A model generated the notes under the pieces. That model was given only the letters and a program-made list of their open reading frames with translations. It had not been told where the DNA came from and searched no databases. 5,365 bases of DNA from Pseudomonadota bacterium (lineage in GTDB: Bacteria > Pseudomonadota > Gammaproteobacteria > Xanthomonadales > Rhodanobacteraceae), in the NCBI GenBank assembly GCA_021783385.1, contig JAJXTX010000178.1:1-5365 (forward strand), in the 5' to 3' direction. Shown piece after piece: positions 1-4,547 of this stretch. Within the stretch, counting starts at the first letter, position 1; every line of letters begins with the position of its first letter. Position numbers and translations under genes: made by a program.

Positions 1-974
1 TCGAAACCCTTCTGGAAATCGTCGATCGCGATCTGGTGGGTCAGCACCTTCTGCAGCGGGAAGCCGGTCAGCACCATCTGCGTCATCTTGTACCAGGTCT
101 CGTACATGCGCCGACCGTAGATGCCCTGCAGGGTGAGGCCCTTGAAGATCACCTTGTCCCAGTCGATGCCCGCGCCGCGCGGCATGATGCCGAGCATGGC
201 GATCTTGCCGCCGTGGTACATGCAGTCGAGCATGTCGGCGAACGCACGCGGGTTGCCACTCATCTCCAGGCCCACGTCGAAGCCCTCGATGTGCAGGTCC
301 TTCACGGTGTCCTTCAGCGACTGCTTGGAGACATTCACCACCCGCGTGGCACCCATGTCGGCGGCCAGCTTGAGGCGGTAGTCGTTGACGTCGGTGACTA
401 CCACGTTGCGCGCGCCGATGTGCTTGCAGATGCCGGCGGCGATGATGCCGATCGGGCCGGCGCCGGTGATCAGCACGTCCTCGCCGATCAGGTCGAACTC
501 CAGCGCGCAATGCGCGGCGTTGCCGTAGGGGTCGAAGAACGCTGCCAATTCGGACGGAATCTGGTCCGGGATCGGCCACAGGTTGGAGGCCGGCATGCTC
601 ATGTATTCGGCGAAGGCGCCGTTGCGGTTCACGCCGATGCCGACGGTGTTCGGGCACAGGTGCTGGCGTCCGGCACGGCAGTTGCGACAGTGCCCGCAGA
701 CGATGTGGCCCTCGGCGGAGACGCGATCGCCGACCTTGTAGCCGGTCACGCCCGGGCCGATTTCGACGATGCGGCCGACGAACTCGTGGCCGATGGTGAG
801 GCCGGGGGTGATCGTGCGCTGGCTCCACTCGTCCCACTTGTAGATATGCAGGTCGGTGCCGCAGATCGCGGTTTTCTCGATCTTGATCAGCACCTCGTTG
901 GGGCCGACTTCCGGCAGTGGCACCTGTTCCATCCAGATGCCCTGCTCGGGCTTGCGCTTGACCAGCGCTTTCAT
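1..974 (-). CDS. tdh: L-threonine 3-dehydrogenase (3' end cut by window edge)
   Basis: This cytoplasmic zinc-dependent medium-chain dehydrogenase oxidises L-threonine to 2-amino-3-oxobutyrate with NAD+, the first step of threonine breakdown to glycine and acetyl-CoA (the next enzyme is Kbl). Counting from the chosen start MKALVKRK, the catalytic zinc and proton-relay residues fall at the E. coli numbers: C38, T40 and H43 in ICGTDLHIY, and H63-E64 in GHEF. The structural-zinc cysteines are C93, C96, C99 and C107. The Rossmann motif GAGPIG follows, then VVVTDVND. The protein reads unbroken for 324 codons to [13 protein letters not shown]; the family has about 340 residues, so only about 16 are missing. 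In-frame ATGs also lie at 986 and 977 (reading MPQMMKALV). I chose 974 because the family begins at MKALV; none of the three has a good Shine-Dalgarno. No kbl lies upstream; it could lie beyond the left edge. Identification is very secure, the exact start is not. Confidence 0.96.
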   Translation of the reverse strand, partial: MKALVKRKPEQGIWMEQVPLPEVGPNEVLIKIEKTAICGTDLHIYKWDEWSQRTITPGLTIGHEFVGRIVEIGPGVTGYKVGDRVSAEGHIVCGHCRNCRAGRQHLCPNTVGIGVNRNGAFAEYMSMPASNLWPIPDQIPSELAAFFDPYGNAAHCALEFDLIGEDVLITGAGPIGIIAAGICKHIGARNVVVTDVNDYRLKLAADMGATRVVNVSKQSLKDTVKDLHIEGFDVGLEMSGNPRAFADMLDCMYHGGKIAMLGIMPRGAGIDWDKVIFKGLTLQGIYGRRMYETWYKMTQMVLTGFPLQKVLTHQIAIDDFQKGF

Positions 975-992
975 CATCTGCGGCATGGTGAG

Positions 993-1030
993 TCCGGGCG
1001 GGGGGAAGAACCGATTATAAGACGCCCGGA
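993..1030. repeat. 8-bp inverted repeat flanking the tdh -10 box, possible operator
   Basis: TCCGGGCG at 993-1000 is the perfect reverse complement of CGCCCGGA at 1023-1030. The arm centres are 30 bp apart, close to three helical turns, and the perfect TATAAT of tdh lies between them. One arm falls in the transcribed leader and the other between the -10 and -35 regions, so an RNA hairpin in the tdh mRNA cannot form from both. A DNA-binding operator is the more natural reading. In GC-rich DNA an 8-bp G/C dyad can also arise by chance. Confidence 0.35.
1014..1019 (-). promoter_or_regulatory. Candidate -10 box of the tdh promoter
   Basis: Read on the minus strand this is a perfect TATAAT, placing transcription start near 1007, about 20 to 33 bases before the possible tdh start codons. 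No hexamer resembling TTGACA lies 16-18 bases upstream, and there is no TGn extension, so the promoter may need an activator or be weak. It sits inside the inverted repeat annotated at 993-1030. The assignment comes from position and match only. Confidence 0.55.
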
Positions 1031-1054
1031 TGGCACTCGTGGCGTACCGCGCAT

Positions 1055-1240
1055 TCAGCAACCGAGAGCAGGCGCAAGTGTGCCCGAGGTGCCGATCGGC
1101 TCGGTGCCGACGCTGGCAGCCCCGTGACGAGGCAGTGGCCAGAACTTTCTGCGGCAAATGATCGAGAACAACAGGCTGATGATGCAGACGGGGAGTCGGA
1201 AACCGAATTTGTTCTCGTGCCAGATCGATCGGCGGCTCAT
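1055..1240 (-). CDS. Possible small membrane protein, 61 residues, unrecognised
   Basis: I do not recognise this protein. The reading frame starts [14 protein letters not shown] and ends ALGC before TGA. Residues about 12-29 form one hydrophobic stretch ([13 protein letters not shown] in its core), preceded by a positive N-terminus (R3, R4, K11, R15) and followed by RRK at 30-32, so it would be a short single-span membrane protein. Support for coding: AGGGGA at 1250-1255 (minus strand) lies nine bases before the ATG, a good ribosome binding site. In the first 34 codons the third positions are about 80% G/C although this stretch is otherwise less GC-rich than its surroundings, as expected for real codons for I, F, K and N. 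Against: the part after residue 36 looks less constrained, and no promoter is evident. It runs in the same direction as tdh and ends 36 bases before the tdh -10 box. Confidence 0.35.
   Translation of the reverse strand: MSRRSIWHENKFGFRLPVCIISLLFSIICRRKFWPLPRHGAASVGTEPIGTSGTLAPALGC
1163..1217. repeat. 9-bp perfect inverted repeat with 37-bp spacer
   Basis: CGAGAACAA at 1163-1171 is the exact reverse complement of TTGTTCTCG at 1209-1217. A smaller hairpin, TCGG-AAA-CCGA (1196-1206), lies inside the spacer. The stretch is visibly less GC-rich than the flanks. It falls within the candidate small membrane protein gene, where the arms encode ENK and LFS, so it may be a structural element of its own, a remnant of something inserted, or chance. 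Confidence 0.4.
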
Positions 1241-1541
1241 GGCGAAGATTCCCCTGCGGCGAGGGCGGGATGTCACCAAGACGGGAGGTCGCCCATCCTC
1301 GCGGCAAGGTGCGTCCGGCGGCCTTGAGCTGTGCTGGTTTCCCCATCGTGCCGGCTGCCTTGATGGCTGCCTTGAATATCCGTGCCATCGCGATGCTGCA
1401 GGCATGACCGACTGCCGACCCGTGACGCAGGTGAATACCGGCGAAGGTGGCGTGTTCATGCGTTTCTGCCAGACGTCAGGGCGGTCGTTTGCAGTCCGCG
1501 CCGGGCGAGGCGTCACTCCGCCAGCCGCGGCGCTCGCGTCC
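1241..1541. other. Intergenic stretch without a supported gene
   Basis: About 300 bases between the candidate small gene and the miaA promoter. Open frames run through it on both strands, but their translations are rich in R, P, S and G, with no recognisable motif and no consistent third-position G/C bias. I read them as non-coding. The only repeat seen is an 11-bp direct repeat at 1353-1375. No tRNA, terminator with a T-tract or other RNA gene was seen. Confidence 0.5.
1353..1375. repeat. Short tandem direct repeat (11 bp, period 12)
   Basis: GGCTGCCTTGA occurs at 1353-1363 and again at 1365-1375, separated by a single T. There are only two copies, with no further units on either side. It is most simply explained by replication slippage. 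Confidence 0.7.
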
Positions 1542-1547
1542 TACAAT
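1542..1547 (+). promoter_or_regulatory. Candidate -10 box for a leaderless miaA transcript
   Basis: TACAAT matches the sigma-70 -10 consensus at five of six bases and ends five bases before the miaA ATG at 1553. A start site six to seven bases downstream of the box would fall on or next to the A of that ATG, giving mRNA with essentially no 5' leader. Consistent with this, no Shine-Dalgarno sequence lies before the ATG. No convincing -35 hexamer is present at 16-18 bases upstream, so the promoter is a plausible but unproven call. Confidence 0.5.
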
Positions 1548-1552
1548 GCCTG

Positions 1553-2506
1553 ATGCCATCCGACCAGCGACCGCTTGCCCTGTTCCTGACCGGCCCGACC
1601 GCCTCCGGCAAGACCGCGCTGGCCTGCGCGCTGCGTGAGCAGTTTCCGCTGGAGCTGATCAGCGTCGACTCGGCGCTGGTCTATCGCGGCATGGACATCG
1701 GCACCGCCAAGCCGGACGCGGACACACTGGCGCGCCATCCGCATGCGCTGGTCGACATTCGCGACCCGGCGCAGCCGTATTCCGCCGCCGATTTCTGCAG
1801 TGACGCCGTAGCGGTGATGCAGCAGATCAGCGCACAGGGCAGGGTGCCGCTGCTGGTGGGTGGCACCGGGCTGTATTTTCGGGCCCTGCAGCTTGGGCTT
1901 TCCGGGCTGCCGCCGGCCGATCCGGCGATCCGCGAGCGGCTGCATGCCGAGGCGCAGCGGCTGGGCTGGCCGGCCCTGCATGCGCGACTGGCGCGGCTGG
2001 ATCCAGTCGCCGCGCGGGCGATCGGCTGCAACGACGCGCAGCGCCTGCAGCGTGCGCTGGAGGTGATCGAGCTGACCGGCCACCCGCTGTCCGCGCAGCA
2101 GCATCGCAGCGGCGCGCCGTTTCCCTGGCGCGTGCTCAAGCTGGCGCTGCTGCCGACCGAGCGCAGCGTGCTGCACCAGCGCATCGCGCAGCGTTTCGAC
2201 GCGATGCTGGCGGCGGGGCTGCTGGACGAGGTGCGCGCCCTGCGCGCGCGGGGCGACTTGCATGCGGAGTTGCCGGCGATCCGCGCGGTCGGCTACCGCC
2301 AGGCGTGGCAGCATCTGGACGGTCTGATCGACGCGGCCGGCATGCGCGAGCGCGGCATCTTCGCCACCCGCCAACTGGCGAAGCGGCAGATCACCTGGCT
2401 GCGCAGCGACGTCGGTGCGCGTCTGCTTGATCCGGATCATCCGCAGCTGCTGGCCTCGGCCGCCGAGGCGCTGCGGCTGTTCCTGGGCGCGCACGGCCAG
2501 CGGTAG
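1553..2506 (+). CDS. miaA: tRNA dimethylallyltransferase (delta-2-isopentenylpyrophosphate transferase)
   Basis: MiaA transfers a dimethylallyl group from DMAPP to N6 of A37 in tRNAs that read UNN codons, making i6A (later ms2i6A through MiaB). This helps reading-frame maintenance and translation of some stress regulators in E. coli. The protein has 317 residues, the usual family length (316 in E. coli). Visible motifs: P-loop GPTASGKT at 14-21, the [16 protein letters not shown] block at 39-54 with the likely catalytic aspartate D39, PYSAADF at 75-81, LVGGTGLY at 101-108, IRAVGYRQ at 243-250, and the tRNA-contacting [12 protein letters not shown] at 273-284. The ATG at 1553 is chosen because homology begins within a few residues of it. 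The frame stays open upstream to an ATG at 1382, but that extension has no conserved content. hfq follows after 161 bases, the standard neighbour. Confidence 0.97.
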   Translation: MPSDQRPLALFLTGPTASGKTALACALREQFPLELISVDSALVYRGMDIGTAKPDADTLARHPHALVDIRDPAQPYSAADFCSDAVAVMQQISAQGRVPLLVGGTGLYFRALQLGLSGLPPADPAIRERLHAEAQRLGWPALHARLARLDPVAARAIGCNDAQRLQRALEVIELTGHPLSAQQHRSGAPFPWRVLKLALLPTERSVLHQRIAQRFDAMLAAGLLDEVRALRARGDLHAELPAIRAVGYRQAWQHLDGLIDAAGMRERGIFATRQLAKRQITWLRSDVGARLLDPDHPQLLASAAEALRLFLGAHGQR

Positions 2507-2564
2507 GCCCGGGCCGAACCTGTGGCCGCCGTCACGCAGGCGCCGGTCAAGCCGCTTTCTTCCC

Positions 2565-2607
2565 CTTTCAACCACTCTTTGAAAGCAGCTAACATCCCGG
2601 ACATGTT
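2565..2607 (+). promoter_or_regulatory. Two stem-loops upstream of hfq
   Basis: The first dyad pairs CTTTCAA (2565-2571) with TTGAAAG (2579-2585) around a 7-base loop. The second pairs AACAT (2591-2595) with ATGTT (2603-2607), also around 7 bases. They sit side by side in the miaA-hfq gap and run directly into the larger stem at 2608-2641. The hfq promoter should lie hereabouts: TTGAAA at 2579-2584 is a fair -35 element, but the hexamer 17 bases on (CATGTT) is a poor -10, and TAACAT (2590-2595) is an alternative -10 lacking a -35. They may act as RNA structure in a miaA-hfq read-through transcript or as protein-binding dyads. Confidence 0.35.
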
Positions 2608-2641
2608 GGGCCGGGGCGCCTGCGGCGTTTTTTCCCGGTCC
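2608..2641 (+). terminator. GC hairpin with T6 tract in the hfq leader: terminator or attenuator
   Basis: CGCC (2617-2620) and GGCG (2624-2627) form a short hairpin with a TGC loop, extendable by G-U pairs. It is followed at once by six T residues (2628-2633), the signature of an intrinsic terminator on the plus strand. An outer stem, GGGCCGGG (2608-2615) with CCCGGTCC (2634-2641), encloses both the inner hairpin and the T-tract. The hfq ATG is only 26 bases past the end of this structure, and no -10 box is seen between them. Transcripts reaching hfq should therefore pass through it, which favours a partial terminator, attenuator or Hfq-binding leader element over a full stop after miaA. The 4-bp core stem is short for a strong terminator. 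Confidence 0.4.
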
Positions 2642-2652
2642 TGAACGTCGCA

Positions 2653-2659
2653 AGGGGAG
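2653..2659 (+). promoter_or_regulatory. Ribosome binding site of hfq with A-rich spacer
   Basis: AGGGGAG lies eight bases before the hfq ATG and fixes that start. The spacer into the start codon (AACAAGAAATG) is A-rich and contains ARN-like triplets, the type of sequence that the distal face of Hfq prefers. Autoregulation of hfq through binding of its own leader is known in E. coli; that it happens here is inference. Confidence 0.75.
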
Positions 2660-2667
2660 AACAAGAA

Positions 2668-2946
2668 ATGTCCAAGGGACAATCGTTGCAGGATCCGTTT
2701 CTCAACGCGCTGCGGCGCGAGCGCGTGCCGGTGGCCATCTATCTGGTCAACGGCATCAAGCTGCAGGGGACAGTCGAGTCGTTCGACCAGTTCGTGGTGC
2801 TGCTGCGCAACCAGGTCAGCCAGATGGTCTACAAGCACGCTATCTCCACCGTGGTGCCCAGCCGCAACGTGCGCATCGGCAATGGTCATGACGACCACGA
2901 AGGCCTCGTGGATCCGCCGGCTGCGGCGACCGACGCCGAAGCTTGA
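2668..2946 (+). CDS. hfq: RNA chaperone Hfq
   Basis: Hfq is a homohexameric Sm-like ring that pairs small regulatory RNAs with target mRNAs and influences mRNA stability and translation. The 92-residue protein has the full Sm fold. The N-terminal helix has Q8, D9 and F11 for the proximal U-binding face and the rim arginines R16, R17 and R19. Sm1 spans about 20-50, with Y25 and K31 of the distal A-binding face and F42. Sm2 carries [11 protein letters not shown] at 55-65, with the signature K56 and H57. Residues 1-66 are almost identical to E. coli Hfq. The tail from about 67 is short (about 26 residues), acidic at its end (TDAEA) and alanine/proline-rich, against about 36 residues in E. coli. 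The ATG has a strong Shine-Dalgarno. miaA precedes and hflX follows after 57 bases, the standard arrangement. Confidence 0.99.
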   Translation: MSKGQSLQDPFLNALRRERVPVAIYLVNGIKLQGTVESFDQFVVLLRNQVSQMVYKHAISTVVPSRNVRIGNGHDDHEGLVDPPAAATDAEA

Positions 2947-2966
2947 TTGAAGGCGCGTTCGCCCGC

Positions 2967-3011
2967 ATGAAGTGGACAGGTTCCTCACAGGCCATGACCA
3001 CCCGTGTTTGA
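2967..3011 (+). other. 14-codon open frame overlapping the hflX start
   Basis: ATG at 2967 opens a frame reading MKWTGSSQAMTTRV, with a second in-frame ATG at 2994. It ends at TGA 3009-3011, five bases past the hflX GTG at 3004-3006. Ribosomes finishing here could restart at the hflX GTG, which has no strong ribosome binding site of its own. The only Shine-Dalgarno-like sequence for the first ATG (GAAGG, 2949-2953) is 13 bases away, too far to be convincing. It may be a leader peptide for coupling or simply chance. Confidence 0.2.
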
Positions 3012-4368
3012 CAGAGAGAAGAAAGGCGACCGCGCCGTGCTGGTGCTGCCGCACTCGCGCGGCGAGGGCGACGCCACCCGCCGCGCGGAGGAATTCGCCG
3101 AACTGGTGCGCTCTGCCGGCGCCGAGGTGCTCGGGGTGATCACGGCGCGGGTCGAGGATCCCAATCCGCGCTATTACATCGGAACCGGCAAGACCGAGGA
3201 AGTGGCCGAGATGGCGCGTGCGCTGGGCGCCGACGTGGTGCTGGTCGACCATCTGCTGACGCCGGTGCAGGAGCGCAACCTGGAAAAGCAGATCGGCATC
3301 CGCGTGGTCGACCGCGCCGGCCTGATCCTGGACATCTTCGCCCAGCGCGCCCGTTCGCACGAGGGCAAGCTCGAAGTGGAACTGGCCCAGCTCAAGCACA
3401 TTGCGACCCGGCTGGTGCGTGGCTGGACCCATCTGGATGCGCAGCGCGGCGGCATGATCGGCAACCGTGGCCCGGGTGAAACCCAGCTCGAACTCGACCG
3501 CCGCCTGCTCGGCGAGCGCGTCAAGATGCTGACCAAGCGGCTGCAGAAGGTACAGACCCAGCGCGGCCAGCAGCGGCGCGCGCGGTTGCGCAACACGGTG
3601 CCGCGAGTGGCGCTGGTCGGCTATACCAATGCCGGCAAGTCGACCCTGTTCAACGCCCTGACCACCGGCGAGGTGTTCGCTGCCGACCTGCTGTTTGCCA
3701 CGCTCGATCCCACCGTGCGCAAGCTGGAAGGGCTCAGCTGCGGCCCGGCGGTGCTGGCCGATACGGTGGGTTTCATCCGTGAGCTCCCACACGATCTGGT
3801 GGCGGCTTTCCGCGCCACCCTGGCTGAGGCGCGCGACGCCGACCTGCTGCTGCACGTCAGTGACGCCGCCGACGAGGAGCGTGAACGCCTGCATCACGTG
3901 GTCGACACCGTGCTCGACGAGATCGACGCTGGCGACCTGCCGCAGCTGCGCATCATGAACAAGATCGACCTGGCACAGGCTGCGGCGCCGGTGGGCGAAG
4001 CTCACGCCGAGGCGGCCGGGGCCTGCCCGTCGTCAGCCGGCATCGCGCCGCGGATCGATCGCGGCGCCGACGGCAAGCCGGTGCGGGTCTGGTTGTCCGC
4101 AGCCACCGGCGCAGGCCTGGACCTGCTGCGCCAGGCGCTGGGCGAACTGCTCGGCGGCGAGCGGGTGCAGTCGAACCTGCTGCTGCCGCTGTCGGCCGGC
4201 CGGCTGCACGCACGGCTGAGGGCGGCCGGCGCGATCAGCGGCGAGACGGTGGACGAACACGGCTGGCAGCTGCGCATCGACGCGCCGCGCAGCGTGATCG
4301 CACCGCTCAGCGGCGACGATGCCGTCGAAACCGGGCTGCTGCGCGAACTGCTCGCGCCGCCCGGCTGA
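3004..4368 (+). CDS. hflX: Ribosome-associated GTPase HflX
   Basis: HflX is a translation-factor-related GTPase of the OBG/HflX group. In E. coli it splits stalled 70S ribosomes during heat shock. The 454-residue product (426 in E. coli) begins MFDREKKG, like the E. coli MFDR. Residues to about 115 form the N-terminal nucleotide-binding domain with YYIGTGK (57-63). The helical linker contains LDIFAQRARSHEGKLEVELAQ and the RGPGETQLE signature. The G domain shows GYTNAGKS (206-213, G1), FATLDPT (231-237, G2), DTVGF (253-257, G3), NKID (319-322, G4) and WLSAATG (363-369, G5). Between G4 and G5 it has about 20 more residues than E. coli, mostly alanine and glycine. A start upstream is excluded by an in-frame stop at 2995-2997. 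GTG at 3004 is used, with only a weak AGG at 2989-2991 before it. Confidence 0.97.
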   Translation: MFDREKKGDRAVLVLPHSRGEGDATRRAEEFAELVRSAGAEVLGVITARVEDPNPRYYIGTGKTEEVAEMARALGADVVLVDHLLTPVQERNLEKQIGIRVVDRAGLILDIFAQRARSHEGKLEVELAQLKHIATRLVRGWTHLDAQRGGMIGNRGPGETQLELDRRLLGERVKMLTKRLQKVQTQRGQQRRARLRNTVPRVALVGYTNAGKSTLFNALTTGEVFAADLLFATLDPTVRKLEGLSCGPAVLADTVGFIRELPHDLVAAFRATLAEARDADLLLHVSDAADEERERLHHVVDTVLDEIDAGDLPQLRIMNKIDLAQAAAPVGEAHAEAAGACPSSAGIAPRIDRGADGKPVRVWLSAATGAGLDLLRQALGELLGGERVQSNLLLPLSAGRLHARLRAAGAISGETVDEHGWQLRIDAPRSVIAPLSGDDAVETGLLRELLAPPG

Positions 4369-4401
4369 CGCTTCTGCGCTGAGCACGATTTCGTTTTGCT
4401 C

Positions 4402-4410
4402 TGCTAGAAT
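4402..4410 (+). promoter_or_regulatory. Extended -10 promoter for hflK
   Basis: TGCTAGAAT combines an extended TGn element (4402-4404) with TAGAAT (4405-4410), five of six consensus bases. A good -35 hexamer is absent, which is acceptable for extended -10 promoters. Transcription would start near 4417 and give a leader of about 130 bases before the hflK GTG. The 179-base gap after hflX supports a separate promoter for hflK(C). Confidence 0.6.
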
Positions 4411-4425
4411 CCTTGGCGTTTGTGC

Positions 4426-4445
4426 CCGCACGATCCATCGTGCGG
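4426..4445. repeat. 20-bp perfect palindrome just after the hflK promoter
   Basis: CCGCACGAT (4426-4434) and ATCGTGCGG (4437-4445) are perfect 9-bp inverted arms separated by CC. It lies about 10-30 bases downstream of the predicted start site, where a bound repressor would block transcription and where the RNA would fold into a 5' hairpin. No T-tract follows, so it is not an intrinsic terminator. The heptamer GCACGAT within the arm also occurs at 4383-4389, in the -35 region of the same promoter. Confidence 0.6.
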
Positions 4446-4510
4446 CACGCGGCCCCGGCAGCTTTGGCCCGATCTGATGTTTCATCCCGCTCAACGCGCG
4501 TCCCGGCCCT

Positions 4511-4532
4511 GGCTGCCGGCCTCCCGGCGGCC
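4511..4532 (+). promoter_or_regulatory. Strong hairpin directly before the hflK ribosome binding site
   Basis: GGCTGCCGG (4511-4519) pairs with CCGGCGGCC (4524-4532) around a 4-base loop, nine pairs with one G-U wobble. The stem ends two bases before the Shine-Dalgarno, leaving it exposed. It could affect translation initiation or mRNA stability by stacking next to the initiation site. There is no T-tract. Confidence 0.45.
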
Positions 4533-4534
4533 CC

Positions 4535-4540
4535 AAGGAG
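4535..4540 (+). promoter_or_regulatory. Ribosome binding site that fixes the hflK GTG start
   Basis: AAGGAG lies seven bases before the GTG at 4548. The nearby ATG at 4558 is in a different frame, and homology (MAWNEPGNG) begins exactly at the GTG, so this site decides the start. Confidence 0.85.
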
Positions 4541-4547
4541 ACTGATA

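Noticed and set aside
36..1127. Plus-strand open frame (363 codons) opposite tdh
   Set aside because: The minus strand encodes Tdh with all catalytic and zinc residues; the plus frame is a shadow rich in H, D, V and A.
1382..1552. 57-codon N-terminal extension of miaA
   Set aside because: The frame is open, but the extension is arginine-rich without similarity to MiaA, and family length and homology start at 1553.
1158..1553. Plus-strand frame of 131 codons whose TGA overlaps the miaA ATG (TGATG)
   Set aside because: The overlap looks like translational coupling, but the product has no recognisable motif, third positions are not clearly G/C biased, and the frame contains the likely miaA -10 box. 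Probably coincidence.
2579..2604. Heat-shock (sigma-32) promoter for hfq
   Set aside because: TTGAAA followed by CCC and CAT is suggestive, and E. coli hfq has such a promoter, but the -10 part does not match CCCCATNT at the right spacing.
1541..2653. Antisense open frame (370 codons) opposite miaA
   Set aside because: Complementary to a confidently identified gene; arginine- and glutamine-rich shadow with no domain.
2952..2963. Terminator between hfq and hflX
   Set aside because: GGCG-CGTT-CGCC is only a 4-bp stem with no T-tract after it.
2437..4005. Long antisense open frame (522 codons) across hfq and the first two thirds of hflX
   Set aside because: Its translation has no recognisable motif and is rich in H, Q, R and A. 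It lies opposite two certain genes, and long antisense frames are common in GC-rich coding DNA.
4381..4401. Terminator after hflX
   Set aside because: GAGCA and TGCTC can pair around an interrupted inner stem, but it is weak, AT-bulged and lacks a trailing T-tract; it also overlaps the hflK promoter region.
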